This document shows positions 36,411 to 49,739 of a stretch of 64,000 bases of DNA, piece by piece. The stretch's first letter is position 1; the number at the start of each line of letters is the position of its first letter. The notes under the pieces are model-generated. The model was not told where the DNA came from. It was given only the letters and a program-made list of their open reading frames with translations, and searched no databases. This DNA comes from Sipunculus nudus. Its lineage: Eukaryota; Annelida; Sipuncula; Golfingiida; Sipunculidae. The stretch spans positions 31,571,729 to 31,635,728 of the forward strand of contig CM049314.1 of NCBI GenBank assembly GCA_026874595.1. Direction: 5' to 3'. The translations under genes and the position numbers were made by a program.

Positions 36411-37919
36411 GAATTTGGTATGTTATCTAGGTGATATGGTCAGAAATGCATGTGTACCTAAATAATAAAATATTAGTATGGTTCCACTTCACGATGCTTT
36501 AAGACTCAGATAAATTGCACACAATAATAGGTTTAGGAGTGTCACAAGTGTTAAGCCTAAGCGGGTTATATATCCTTGAATTAAGAAAATAAGCAAAGTA
36601 TCTTTATGATGGGAAAGTAAAGATTTTTTAGAACAACCGGTTCGCTTACTTTCACATGTTTTAATATGTAATACTTCATAAAAGGCCTATTATGAACGGA
36701 TTATATACAACACCGCAAAAGACTTAAATCAGGTGTATATTTTTATTTTTCTAATTTTGTGTGAAAACAGGAATTAAATTATCCTGCATAAAACAGATTG
36801 GCAAACAATTTTTATTATATTTTCCGGGATTAAGCTATTTGTTACAGAGAGGGATTAATTACCCAAAAGACCCAAAACTCCAGATATTATGGGTAGAGTT
36901 GAAAATTTCGGAAAGACACTGATTGAGGGTAAATTTCACAAGTCAGGCAGTTAACTAAACACTCTCCCTCCCCTAGAACCATCTCCTCATTTACAAAAGT
37001 TTTACACACAGCGTATTACCTATGTTGGCATGATTCACGTAGTTCCTTTCAGATGGCGCTGCAATAGTCCTTTGCGATGGAAATGTAAAATTTCCCGGGT
37101 TTGTTGGGAAAATAAGGGAAATGATCCTCTTTGAGACATACATGGCATGGATCCCGCCTGTCCAAAACAAGAATGGGCCTTTCCGAGGCGTGGCCATACA
37201 GGAGTTGCATAACAAAAACCGAGTGGTAACACCTTAAATTATAATAAAAATATATTCACAACCTGCTTTCTGAATAAATAATGTATGATAACCAGTAATC
37301 AGGTGTTAACATGCTTGCACAAGTGGGATAGTCACGTGATTCTTGGAACAGGACATCTCTATCTACACAAAACTGATTTAATCTGAGGCGCAGGTGTTAA
37401 CATTTCATGTGTTACTTTTTTTGTACCCGAGAGTCGTTCAAATCAATGGTTTACCTGAGAATATTGGGCATCTGTCATTAAACACGCTGCCCTTTCACGG
37501 GACACTGATGTGGATACAAACGTTGTCTGCCATGGGTGGGCTTTGTGATATATTTAGCACACTTAATGGCAAATTTAAAGGTGAGATGAAGCCAAGGGAT
37601 TCTGGAATGGATGCTGAGGGTCAATACCAGAACTGCGAAAGCATTAAAGAACCGTTGATATTCGTGTATGTACAATAATGGGTATATACTGTTACTACTA
37701 CTCCTTCTCTGACTTCTGCTACTACAAATACTAAAAATAATAATTCAATATAATTAATGCGGAGTTGGGTTTTTTCTAGACCACGGTTCACCTGCTTCCG
37801 TTCTGATTTGACTCTCCAAATTCGGCAGACGTATCGGGGGTGTGCTCTTCTTGGACAAGTTTGTTTTATTTTGCGGGATTATGCCCTATTAAGTTGAATA
37901 ATTATTAATTTTAATATTT
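36411..37919. other. Non-coding stretch
   Basis: Short open frames on both strands (for example 37,394-37,678 plus) have no recognised motif. No RNA gene. Confidence 0.4.
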
Positions 37920-39020
37920 TTCCCATTAGGTGCCCCTATATCTTTTGTGATGCAAGGTCCTCCACGCCTGTGACGCTTTTTCAGGAGGCGCCTCGGGGAT
38001 TTCCACTGGCTTGTTAAGACCGTTGCCAGAGCCCAAGCCCTGCCCAAAAGGCATTTCCGTGCAATATGCGGGCACGCGGGTCAACTATAATCCCCATTGA
38101 CCCCCCATATCCATTGTAACGTATCTAAATAATTTTCTCTCTCTAAAAAAGTAATTTATCGAAGGTTTTTAATCCAAAGACCACATGACACCGCTTTCAT
38201 TGCGAGGGCTTTTCAGTTTGGTCAACACTGGGCACTGTTTCCAGTAATAGTTTTTTATGTGTTTGTGGTATGTTGATTTTTATACATTCAAACATATTTT
38301 TCCATGATAACCATGGTTTCAAAAGTGCTGCCAAGTCATGTGTTTTATGAAATTTTTTTTCAAAAAGGAGCCCAAAAACTTAATTATCAATCGGCTTAGT
38401 TGGGGTGGGGACGGTGAGTGGGTGCGGGTTTCACATTTATTTGTTAAGTTCCGTTGTCTGTAGGGACGGTAAAACGTGAACATTATCACCAGTAAATATT
38501 TAAATTGATAACAAACTAGAATCTGTAGTCGGAGCGTACAGACCTCCGCCAGAATCACCTTTAATATCAGTCATGTGTTCACGTGTATTCCGCACGGGGA
38601 CAAAGGAATGGTGCTTTGTCATAATGATTTATAAGAAAATATATATTGCGGTGATTCTGATTACCTCCCAAATGAAATGGACCATTGATATGTCTTTACC
38701 CTAACCCTCTGCAAATGCTCAACAAAACATGTTTTGCCTGTCACGCTTTTTCAGGAGACGACCTGTAATTCCCACTGAACCCCACTTCCATAATATCGCC
38801 TGTTAAGGAATTTTACTCTGTCAAAAGGAAATAAAGATTTTAAATTCAAGCGCGGAACACATGTCCACAAGAATCTTTAAATAGGGAGCACTTTTCCGTT
38901 GAGTGGACACAAAAAGCTGAGACCCTTTACACGATCACCTTTTTTTAGGTTTACAAGTATGTTGATTTGTATACATTCAGAAGTATCTTTCCATGATAAC
39001 CATGTTTTTAATAGTTGTTT
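37920..39020 (+). repeat. Diverged direct duplication (~690-bp offset)
   Basis: Segments 37,960-38,325 recur in diverged form at 38,730-39,018: GCCTGTGACGCTTTTTCAGG versus GCCTGTCACGCTTTTTCAGG, and TATGTTGATTTTTATACATT versus TATGTTGATTTGTATACATT. TTTTCCATGATAACCATGG versus CTTTCCATGATAACCATGT follows. The material between is only loosely similar. Non-coding. Confidence 0.7.
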
Positions 39021-39599
39021 GAAAAAAGTTGTGTGTATTCTGAATCACTACACCAGAGGGGAGCACTGTATTCAGGTCCAATCAGATGAGATCCTAAGCT
39101 GGAAGACAAAATGGTTTACCAGCCAAGCGAGGAATACACGAAGCCAATGTTATTCATTTTGATTTTAGTGACAGCTCATCGCCCCGGCGACCGTTTGAAC
39201 AGGCCAGAGAGAATGGGCACATACGTGGTTTCTGGGCGGAGCCTGATGCCTGTCGAGTGTTTTTGACTTGCATTTGATTGGCTGCTAGTCACATCATCAG
39301 TTTTTTAAGCAGACAGGCCCATGTGCACCACCTGGTGTTTAAGTGCATCATAAACGGTCAAAGCAGGCAGCGAGAAAATCAGTAGCTTCTTTAGAAGCGC
39401 AAGATTTCCGCTGCCTCGGGAGCGTAATACATGTACGAAGTACCAACAGATTATTACAAACAAAAACTTGTCAAGCTTTTGGTCTTCATATTGAGCTTAA
39501 TGTTGTAAAACCTTTAAGTAAAAATATCATGTAAACTAACAAAAAACTGGTTAGGATAATTTCGAAATTCAACTTTAAATTTCTTTTTATAAAGAAATG
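39021..39599. other. Non-coding stretch
   Basis: A 63-codon plus frame at 39,343-39,534 is not recognised. Nothing else is supported. Confidence 0.4.
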
Positions 39600-39735
39600 T
39601 TTATGGACTTGGACTTGCTCTCAGGAACCAGATGACTCGGACGACAAGATGGACTTAGAATCGAACCTCTAGGTCTCAGACTTGGGACTCGGAATCGTGG
39701 AGCCTGTTCTCGGACTTAATTACATCACTGGTCCC
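39600..39735 (+). repeat. Dispersed GACTCGGACTTG-type repeat, copy 1
   Basis: A run of GGACTTGG/GACTCGG motifs ending with CTCGGACTTAATTACATCAC, matched at 62,150-62,285 by ATCGGACTTGACTACATCAA after a similar run. A related segment is at 61,375-61,500. Confidence 0.55.
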
Positions 39736-42700
39736 TTTATTATTCAGTTATAAAGAATGGGTGAGATATAGTTATGTTTTACAAACAGACGGACCTTTTT
39801 GTTTCACCATCTCACTCAAAATTGGGTAGGTCTTAGAAAGTTTATCTGGCTTGATGTCAGATTACAACCCGGGGCCTAATAATCGCGGGACCTTGATCGA
39901 CAGAAAAATAAATAATAAAATACTGTCTTTAATTTGTTTCATTTGTTATTATAAGAATCAACGTCGTGCCTAGTATGAGCACAACCAAAATTGATGGAAT
40001 TACAGCAAGCATTCTTACTCGATATTCTTTTTTTTTAGCTTATGTTGCTAAGTAACATTGAATGTGCATTGAAAAATGAAAAGCTCCGATAATGAGCGAG
40101 TAATCAGAGATATTCGAAGAAAATTAGTGACAACCGGATTGGTTGTGAAATTAGAGTTCTAGTTAAAGTGATTTAATGTGTGCTCTTCTGGAGGACAGAC
40201 GGATTGTAGACTGATCGGTGTTTCACAGCATGACCAAAGGGCAAATGTCAGCTGAATTAGAAAACATCTCTAATAAAAAAAATAATTTGACCAGCATATA
40301 ATTATGTTCTCGTACTGACGGTAGAATTTGCAAATTAATTAAGATCACCCTACGATCTTTGTTTTGGCAAATAAAATACTTATGAGTAACAGTAGTATTA
40401 TATATTTGGTGCTCAGAAATATGTTTTCTACCTTTGACTGCAGACCGTTTCCGTAATCGGTTTATATCTGAAAAAAAAAAACGGACGAAATATGATATGT
40501 TAGACATTCAAGACAATAAATGTCATGTTACACCGTAAATGTTTGAGATATATCAGTGTCTTGAGGGAAAGTTCTTTGAAACCCCCATCTGAATCTTTAC
40601 TGCAACTATTCCTAATGTAATCCTGATCCATATGGTTTAAGAGCATATAAGGTTTATATTACTTTCCAAATGTGGAGTAGAATAGAAAAGAGGATTTGAT
40701 TACATATGGTCGGTCGTTGAACCTACTGAACATTGCAGATTGCTTTGATGTTATATCAAGTTGACTCTCGCTGAGTGTCTTGTTTATTTCATTACTTTTA
40801 TTTGTGTCCCGTATCTTATGTCACAAGCTTAAGCGAGGACAGTTTTATGAAAGAATTGATTTATCAGCTACTGAAAATAAATTCAAAGAACCCGTTGTTG
40901 TCTTCTAATATTTCAGTACTTCTTTTCTGAACTGTATTCCTTGTTAATTATTTATGTAATACAGACACTTGACCTAATGGGTAGGGGCGCGGACGTCGTT
41001 TTAGCATTTAGTTTGCCTTCAAAATCTGGTGGTTTTGTCCTAAAAAATATTAACCAAAATAAATTGAGGAAAAAGAACAGTTAACTCTACTTAAATTCTA
41101 AACTGAACTAATTATTAAACTGCAATAAATATTTCAGTATAAAATTTAAGAGGACATGGCTAGGATGGTAAGAGGTCTGCTCTTAAGGAGACGGAGTACA
41201 TCAGCACACACCGAGTATCCCTTCTCTTGAAATGGTCACATCCGTAACAGCGAACACATGGGGTACACCTGGCTCAATTACCAGTGTGTAATTACGAGTC
41301 GAACAGTGGAAAGTAATATTAGACCGCTAGAGCCCCCCCCCCCCCCCTGGATCCGTATGTAGTTTCATACATTAAAAAGACTTCCTGGTGTTGTTGTGAC
41401 ATGTTCAGATATTACTGATACCAAGGGTTTTGCATACACCACTTTGATACTGGCATTTTTAAAGAGATTAAACATGACACTAAAACACTGCATCGAGAGT
41501 TCAAATCACAGGTGAGATATTCACGCGCTAATTGGGAACGTTAACAGCGGGGCCAATTATACACAAGGAACCCTAAGGTGCTGGAAACACTTGGCCTGAA
41601 TCACACCAGAACACAAAAAAACAAATAATAGGAAGAGAGTCATATAGTCCTAAACCGGAACGAAACTCTGCATACATACATACTTTGGTTTAGAATCGCA
41701 TGAACTGTATTGAAAAAAGATACTATTACCTAAATAAATAAAAACAAATGAATTGTGTTACCCCCAGAAGGAAGGTACATTTGACCAGAGAAAAATAAGT
41801 TAATTACTGCACCCATTCTTGGCAAACAGCTCTGTTCTCTTCTGAGTATTTCTGTCTGGAAAAGTAGTTTTAGTATACATAGGAGTGATATCTGTAATAG
41901 AAGAAACATTATCAATATCCTTCCTGATTGTGACTAGTTGGATTATTATTTAAACCTCAGTGTCGTGTTTCTGCACGTATTCTCTACTTAGATATGACTA
42001 TTATTCAGTAGTAACGGGTGTAGTTGCTTAATTAATATTGGGATCGTGCATAATCAAGCGCTATTATAATAATGACGTAATCCCAACCACGTTTCATGCT
42101 ACACAGGACAATTAGCTGACATTTCATGACACTACGCATGTTTCATACGGAGGAGGCTCCAGAGAGTCCTAACAATAAGCTACTGTCGTCATCAACGAAT
42201 GACACTCCAGTCCCCTTAGTCATAAAACCCAAGCCACGTTCTCTCATCAAAAGATCAAAGTAAATATTCTTTACGTCTTCTGTTAAAAACCATCTTGAGT
42301 CCTCGTTCATGACTTGCTTCAGCCGGGAAATCAGGATTATGACTTAGTACTATTTCCGCTTGAAAAGAATCCTCCTATTAAAACCCTTTTGAACGCTGTC
42401 CTGGTATAACTTATGCAGTTATGTATGCCAGAGATATGGCTTATGTCATTTATCCAGTTCAGGGCTTTGGGTATACGTACACTTTGGTTGCTAAACTTAA
42501 AAATCTTATGCCGATATTATGTATTGGTTACACCCGCCATTTTTGGTGCCATGTAATAAGCTTTGAACATATATGGTTCATAAAATGACCGGCTGCCTAT
42601 TTAGAATTGTCCCACATGCTACGCATTTTCCTTTGTTAAAAACTGTACGTTCAAACCTTCTTGCATCACAAGGTTATGAAAAGTGGCCATGCATTCCAAA

Positions 42701-43025
42701 TATGGCAAAGAACTAGTTTATTCTCATTAGCATACTAACTCCACCTCCTAGATCCCGGGCAAACACGTTCAAAACTTATTGGGGACCTTCGGTAAATCAT
42801 GGGAATGCTCAGCAATCCATGTCTGTCAAATGATAACATGACAAAGTCGTCTAAAATAATCCTGTTTCTTGTGCAATAAGCACCCTCGTAAATGTACAGG
42901 TTTTAAACCGTACTATGTAAAATATACTATGCCTGTCAATCACTTATTCTGATGCAGGCAACTGTTTTAATTAGGGGAATAAATAAAACATAATTTACAC
43001 TGCCTTTACACAGTACATTATTAAA
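39736..43025. other. Long non-coding stretch
   Basis: AT-rich, with a poly-C tract at about 41,334-41,347. No coding, RNA or repeat feature could be supported. Confidence 0.45.
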
Positions 43026-43108
43026 ATGTACTGTAGAAATCAAGATGTGCGTACGTTCTTAGGCAGCATTGATGGATCTGTGCACAAGCTTAAAACATTT
43101 TATCAAAG

Positions 43109-43130
43109 CCCCCCCCCCCCCCCCCCCCCC
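43109..43130. repeat. Poly-C tract
   Basis: About 22 consecutive C bases. Confidence 0.9.
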
Positions 43131-43245
43131 AAGAAATGTTCTTACCAGGCACGAACAATGGCGGGTAAAAATTCCGAAGCCAAAAAAAAAAATGACAGGC
43201 GTGACCTTCAAGTAAAGAGGCGGGGCTTGTGGGACAAATGAGTTG

Positions 43246-43339
43246 TAGCCCAATGAAATGTAAAGCAAGCTTGGCTTGCCTGCCATGATTGACACAAGCT
43301 TCGCAAACCTCACGGCTTGCTTTACATTTCATTGGGCTA
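43246..43339. repeat. Perfect 25-bp inverted repeat (fold-back)
   Basis: Left arm 43,246-43,270 begins TAGCCCAATGAAATG and ends AAAGCAAGC. The right arm 43,315-43,339 is its exact complement. The loop is 44 bases. Weaker inverted similarity (CTTCAAGTAAA / TTTTCACTTGAAA) continues outside the arms, so the unit could be a small fold-back or MITE element. Confidence 0.9.
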
Positions 43340-43451
43340 TAACTATTACGTATTTTCACTTGAAAATACCCTCCTATAAAAGAGATCTTTTTCATGTTAA
43401 ATAAAAGTTTCAGGAGTTTGGACACACGCACATATATATTGTATATATATA

Positions 43452-43635
43452 GATGATATGAAACCTCGAAATTACGATCGAGAACGGGACTTCGTCAAAG
43501 TGGTCGCGTTTTCGAGATTGTCGTCTAAGCGAGATCTCATATAACGAGCAAAAAAGTATTGGGACCGTGAAAAGGTGGTGGCTATTTTGAGGTGGTCGCT
43601 AAATTAAGGTGGTCCTTAGGCAAGGTTTTGCACTA
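43452..43635. mobile_element. MITE-like element with GAAACCTCG end
   Basis: Begins TGAAACCTCGAAATTACG and ends GAGGTGGTCGCTAAATTAAG, then GTGGTCCTTAGGCAAGG, with repeated TGGTCGC blocks between. The layout resembles pogo/Tigger-like termini but is a different family from the ends at 26.9 and 63.4 kb. Flanked on the left by a short AT run. Confidence 0.35.
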
Positions 43636-43812
43636 TTATTGTTGCACTCCAGAACACTGTGACGCTGTAAATCTAAATAAGCACAGTCATTGAACGGACT
43701 ATTTACGTTAATGGTCATATTTCCATCATGCCACGCCGGGACCGTGCCTGATATTTCACGACTGTCAAACCTGTGTAGGGGCCATGTCAGCTAATCAGTT
43801 TGAAAAAGTACC

Positions 43813-43813
<1 letters not shown>

Positions 43814-43877
<64 letters not shown>
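43814..43877. repeat. (AT)n microsatellite
   Basis: About 64 bp of AT. Confidence 0.95.
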
Positions 43878-43880
<3 letters not shown>

Positions 43881-44100
43881 ACAGTTCAGCTTGGAAAACT
43901 GGGGCTTGGTGGAATAACCACCACTTTTTGTAGATTGTTGTACCGTAAGTTTTTAAGTCGTTTGCACCATTTGACATATGGTGACCACCACCGATTCCCG
44001 GGGGTAACGAATGCAGAATAACTGTGCCCATATGTGTCCATGTTGGCAGTAATTCTACGAACGGGAGAGAGGAAAAGTTTTCGCCACTCCCGTGAGTAGC

Positions 44101-44147
44101 CGGGGGGGGGGGGGCGCAGGGGGCCATGCCCCCCCCCCCCCCCCACC
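44101..44147. repeat. Poly-G / poly-C inverted pair
   Basis: A G-run of about 13 bases is followed by GGGGGCCATGCCCC-like sequence and a C-run of about 16 bases. The tract can form a very stable hairpin or a G-quadruplex and is a likely site of sequencing error. Confidence 0.85.
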
Positions 44148-44206
44148 CTCCCGCCCTGGACGTATCGAGTACTCGCCGTCCTTTCGGAATTTCACTTAAT
44201 CTAATA

Positions 44207-44231
44207 CATATATATATATATATATATATAT
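44207..44231. repeat. Short (AT)n run
   Basis: About 25 bp of AT followed by ACATACATATATGC. Confidence 0.9.
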
Positions 44232-44250
44232 ACATACATATATGCATTAA

Positions 44251-45173
44251 ATCAGTGGCGGATATACGCTATCAGTTGCGGATCCAGAGGGATGAGCAGC
44301 AAAATCCCTCATTTTATCATATTCCGAATTTTCGTGATTAATTTTCGTTTTTTCATATTTCTTATGATTAATAAGGAATTAGACTTTATTTAAATTATCT
44401 GCAGGTGCAATTACTTTCAAATTTATTAACTGAGTTTAAGGATATTTAACAGCATCAGAACAACTGCAGATCGATCGAGCACCGGGCCCTGGTTGGGGTT
44501 TCACCGTGAACAATCTTACGGCTCCTCTGGTGATAGGTACTCAAACTCGCAATCTATGTTGAGCCATTAGGAGTCCTGTGTGCTGTCGAGACCACGGAAC
44601 CCTGTAAAATGCAAAGTTTAACATAATAATTCAGTTTATCAGTTATTTCACCTCGACCATTACATTTAAAAGATAAAATTTTGATAGTTACAAACGTGAT
44701 TGCGCTTTTGCGCCATTGACTCGTTTGAAAGCGATTGAAATGTTATAACCTAATTTTGAAGAAATATAAATAATAAATATTTAACCTCTTAACAGTTTGA
44801 CTACATAATGCAATGGCATAAGGGAACAGTTTTTCAGGAACAGGAAATTCTTATTTTTTGGTGAAAATTGCCTCAAAATGTCCTCCTTACATTGTATATT
44901 CAAAAATTTCCCAATATGTGAGGAAGAAACCCGCTCCCATACGCTCCCCATGTACCTGTAACTAACCTTAATTACACCATGTTTCATAATTGAAAATAAA
45001 AATATATATATATTCATACACTAAAATATATAATGTTTAGTTAAAATTTATAATAATAATAATAATAAATATATATATATATATACTTGTATATATAACC
45101 GTTTTCCTATTTCCCATACATGCATATTAGCGCTCCTACCCCCCGTTTTCGAATTTCTTGATCCGCCACTGAT
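44251..45173. mobile_element. TIR-bounded segment (13-bp perfect ends)
   Basis: ATCAGTGGCGGAT at 44,251-44,263 is exactly inverted as ATCCGCCACTGAT at 45,161-45,173. A second related motif, GTTGCGGATCCAGAGGG, lies just inside the left end, so two adjacent ends of the same MITE family, rather than one 923-bp element, is a real alternative. No transposase. A loose SINE-like segment (about 44,490-44,600) lies within. Confidence 0.45.
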
Positions 45174-45540
45174 GATGGCCCCCTCCCCTCCCTCAATCCT
45201 GGCTATACGCCCCTGACTCCAAATGTATATTTTATTTCGCATAGATTGTCCCTTGTCACTTGATTGACTCGAACCCATATATAGCTTTAGAAAAAAAAAA
45301 CCACGTATTTATGGACACATTATTCAGTTGGATACATTGTTTGGTGTGCGCATTTTTCTTTCCAGTGTGTTGACACAGGTTACTTCTTACTGTAGAACTT
45401 TTTGAATAAAGGGTCTTTGGGGATTCAACAATATACATAAAAAAAGGCAGATGCAATCCCTCGGTAAGCAGTTTGTAGTCTGATTTTTATAAACTAATAA
45501 TTGTACACGGATTGTACAAATAGTTATTATAACTATCTCC

Positions 45541-45711
45541 ATGGGTCAGATGATGGCGTTCGGTAGGGGCGGAGGAAACCAGGGACCCCGTATTTAACCA
45601 CCAGCCCTAAACGGGCAACTACAACCTACTCTCACAGCCACACCGGGGATCGAACCCAGGACGCCAGCGGAAAGAGCTGACTGGTTTACCCCTCGACTGT
45701 TAAAGGATTTC
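45541..45711 (-). mobile_element. tRNA-derived SINE, family B, copy 2
   Basis: On the minus strand: GAGGGGTAAACCAGTCAGCT (box A region), CCTGGGTTCGATCCCCGG (a near-consensus box B), GTAGGTTGTAGTTGCCCG, and CCCTGGTTTCCTCCGCCCC. The head is tRNA-like, but no intact anticodon arm or acceptor stem is present, so this is not a tRNA gene. Confidence 0.75.
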
Positions 45712-48699
45712 TTTACAATATTTATACCCTGGTCGAGGTTTAGTGCCAGTCATAAGTATTAGAAGTCGCCTTTGTTCTAAAGCTGACCTTTGATCCAAAC
45801 ATAGAGTTGGTGAACGTGACACATATATTTTTATCAGGATCTTGGCAGATGTTGTAATCTTTGACTATTTTCTTGATGGTTTACTTTTTTGCTCCAGGAT
45901 TCGGTAACATTTTGACAAGCCGGTTATTTACCTGATATTAGAAAATATCATATGGGTACGAAAATACATGTTGAATTAGACATGTATAAATAAATCAAAG
46001 CAATAAACTCTCTTAAACGGGTCACATTTACTCTGTAAAAGACTGACTTTAGATTGGTTAAGTTTGTGTGTTTTAAGTAAGTAAAAAAACACCAATTTAA
46101 ATACAAAACGACCACAGTTCGGTGCATCGTTGGAAATTGGAAGCTAGTGCGGAAATACCAGTGTCATAATAAACTAACCCTTTACGCGATTCATCTTGGT
46201 CGATCGGAAGCTAATTAATTTCCTAGGCCTCGATCACATTTCAAGGAAAAAGATAGCTACTCCATTAACGAAATAAACCGTGCATGATCATGGGTTCATT
46301 ATAGCGATTTTTCTATGCTGTCGCTCTCCGGATAGAAAGAAACATAATTGTCAACATTGAATTTCCTGTGTGTAATTATTCAGTCCCGAGGCATTGTGGG
46401 CAATAGCTTTCTAGAAGGAGGAAGCTGAAAGAAATACGGGATGAACAATGATTAATTGCATTGATGCCAGTTTTATAATCTCAGCATTCTTATTTTTTAG
46501 TGTGGAAGGTAACACAGCGCTGCTTCAACCTTGCTTTATATCTACTGCAACCGCTACTTCGCCCTGGGCTGGGTTTCTATGGGCTGAGTCCTTACCCCTT
46601 GGTTTTCAATGGGCCGAACTTAATTGATACACTTCCATAATTAACATTGCGATAGACCCTTCGCACTACCTGCAATAAGCGTTGTGAAACAGTGGGAGAA
46701 CGTTTAATTTCTCAGTCCGACAATTAAGTCATAACCTTGATATCAACTTGGCCAGTCTAGTCGCTGCGCTTGGCTTATACGTCAATGGTTTCACTACAAT
46801 ATCCTTTCTTAAAGTCTACGGCCTACTTCAGTTTTACCCAGTGTCATCATGGCAAATTTGCTGTCAACGTGAGATTCCATAGTTAACTTAGATACTAACT
46901 AAACAATTATTATGACATTAACTTAGAAACATGTTGTGTACAACTTTAGCCTATAGTTACCTGGTTAGAGAATCATCATCAAACACGGAGTGAACTGTAT
47001 TACCTAGAGCCCCCATGCTGTCAAAGTGTCTTTATTTGATCTGCTTGGTGATTAATTTGCCCTATAATGTCAGTGATAATGTCCGTTTTAAGTCTAGATG
47101 AAATACATTTTTTTTTCTCGATTATGATTATACATCAATTCATCGTTAACCATTCGTGCCATGGATATTATTAAAACCATAACATCGAATATTGTTTAGG
47201 TCCTTAATGTTTCCAAGGTGTACGGTTAAGCAGTATTTCACTTGTATATAAAGCTCTAACTCGGACACAAAAATCCAGTCTAGGCCTACACGGTGATGAT
47301 TTGCTGATTACAAATAGGCTGCACAAAACGTTTCCACTAAGTCTTTGTCATTGGAGTGCCAGATGCAAAAGGAATACACCATAAAGTTCTGTCCAGTCTT
47401 ATTAGGAATCAAACTCAAGGGTTAATGATTTTGTGTCGGTTGTTCTGCAGTGTGTGCAAATGACGTAGAGTGTCGGTAGGGTGCCGGGCATAAATTTCAA
47501 CCTGTTAAAGGTTAGCACTTTTATGTATTATATACAAAAAAAAACTTGATTGCAAAATCATTTGTACGCATGCATCCAATCTAGTCTCTTAAAAACCATT
47601 TTGAATCTTCGCTTTTTCCTGTAACTTGTCATTTGACAATGCTACGTGCGGAAGTGCATAAGTCTGAATCGAGACAACAAGTGGGCAGGACGGCACTTAA
47701 ATATATATAGAGAGTGAGTACCATAGTCTCACAGCAGCTAGTCTAATATTCCATATCACTTTTGAATCCCCTTTATCAGACATTTTACACGAAAAGAGGA
47801 AGTGCATGAGATAATTAGGAGGAGGTGATGCTCGTTGACACATCCCCTCTAAGCCTTACGTGAGCTCACCACTCTGTAAAACTCAAATGGGTACGATTTG
47901 ACAGGCAAACTCTTATTCCACGCCGGACAAAAGGAGGAAATGGAGAATATGATTAGTAAGTAAAGCCGATGATAGCCGGACAGAGCCAGCTACGGGAATG
48001 ATTGATATGCTTTTAGATGATAGTTGTGAGAGGCGGCCTGGAACTCAACAGGAATAGCTGTTATAGATGGAACACTTAGTGGAGATGAACGCGGGGTGAA
48101 GTTACGACATCCATATACTCACATTAACATGTGATCTGTTGATGGCGTGTACTGACATCTCCGAGATGACAAATAGGATTCAACTATTGATGTCACGTAC
48201 CTGCCTCAAATACCCGGCTTTGAAAGGGCTTATCTGTTTATTGTCTCCAGCTTTTGATGCTGCAACACGCTCTCGCTAATCGTGAAGACGGTCGAGACCG
48301 AGAGTATAATCGGATATTGTAATATATGTCGCTGACCAGATATTTAAACCGCCAATTTTCATTAACCTAGAATACCATTAATGTTGCAAGCTCATGCGAA
48401 ATACAAGGAGAACAGTAAATTATATATTCACGAAACGTTTATATCCATAAAAAATGATAATTATAAAAAGCTCAAATTATTAAAGAAATATAAAATACTT
48501 GACAAAGATTCTGTGCCCATACGATAGGTTCTGTTTTATTAGGATCCTGATCGAGCATTTGCATTTCTGTTTGTAAATTTATCGCCTACAGAAGTATGTT
48601 CGAAAACTGTGCAAGATCTTCAGTATTAGCACCGGCCTATTATTATATTTAAAGTATTTAGGTCGAAAAATGGGTACACTATTAAGCAACGGGTTGAGT
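45712..48699. other. Long non-coding stretch
   Basis: No coding frame, RNA gene or repeat border could be supported. This is the longest quiet stretch in the window. Confidence 0.45.
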
Positions 48700-48865
48700 A
48701 CCTGGAGTTGGATGCACAATGAGATAACACGCTCCTGTTAGTCTGATTACCATTCTTTTCCCTGTGCCAGCCTTGGTGGCGAAACCAATGCTTTGCTAAG
48801 CAGCGGTTTAAGCGAAGGATATATAGAACGACTGCGATGTATAAAACCTGCATGAGGAGTGACAA
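48700..48865 (+). repeat. Dispersed repeat, copy 1 (shared with 57.2 kb)
   Basis: Contains GTTGGATGCACAATG with TTAGTCTGATTAC, and AAGCAGCGGTTTAAGCGAAG followed by CTGCGATGTATAAAACC and TGCATGAGGAGTG. Both modules recur at 57,180-57,400, the first in opposite orientation and the second in the same orientation. Confidence 0.5.
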
Positions 48866-49739
48866 AAAATGAGATGGCTTCCTTTGCGCCCCTTTCTAAA
48901 TCCAATCCTGATAGGTAGCGGCTGAGGGGATGGGTTCGAGGTGATATATGGTGTCGGGGTAATTATCGGGTAATATTAAGAAGACGGGGGCTGAGTATCC
49001 AGATTTTATTAGTTGTTGTGTAGATTTTCCCCCGTCTGGCCCGTTTTCTGACTGAGAGCTAATTACCAGGTAAATGATAGTCCTGCAGCTGGTATCAGCT
49101 GGCATTGCAGCAAAGTTAGTTCAGAGAGGGCTGATCTTGTTTCATCTAATAGCCGTCTGAGATTCTGTAGAACAGGAAACAGAATATATAAGTCTGCTTC
49201 ACTGGATTTTTGTCTCCTTATCCTGGTTCTCCGGCGTCGGTGTAACAAGCTTCATGACTGCGACTTCACGTCATATGACTTCCGGTGGAGACGCTGAGAT
49301 TTCAGTGTTGGCGCCGTCTGGGTATCTAATGATCTTTCAAAGTACACCAAATTCCTTGGTGATGTCCGACTCAATAAGTTTGAAAAGGTGGCAGACAAAA
49401 TAGCGAACATGTAATACCTGAACTTAATACTAATGAAATCTTCAGGTAAGCATAAGTGGTCTGGTGACTATTCAGTTTTGATGAAAATCAGATAACAGAT
49501 TAATAGGATGGAGATATACTGTATACTCATGTTTTTTTGGTCAAATTTAAAACCCAGCATGTAATCCCTGTACCTCCTATCAATGATCATCGTCAGATAA
49601 ATACGTGCTTATTCTACCAACAATTCAGTATCGTTAATGTAGATGTAATATACCCTGTAACCTCATTCTTTCGCCATTTGAGTGGCATGAGATAACAAGC
49701 AGGTAATGATTTTTTTACATTGATTACAGACTTACAGGT
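48866..49739. other. Unassigned stretch with minus-strand frames
   Basis: Two overlapping minus frames (49,248-49,063 and 49,105-48,896) look protein-like (RRTRIRRQKSSEADLYILF) but are not recognised and are not called. Confidence 0.3.

Noticed and set aside
43886-44247. Pro/Gly-rich minus frames
   Set aside because: Composition comes from the poly-G/poly-C pair and the flanking AT arrays.
45600-45711. Possible tRNA gene
   Set aside because: Box A and B are present, but no acceptor stem or anticodon arm folds, and the body continues as a SINE shared with two other loci.
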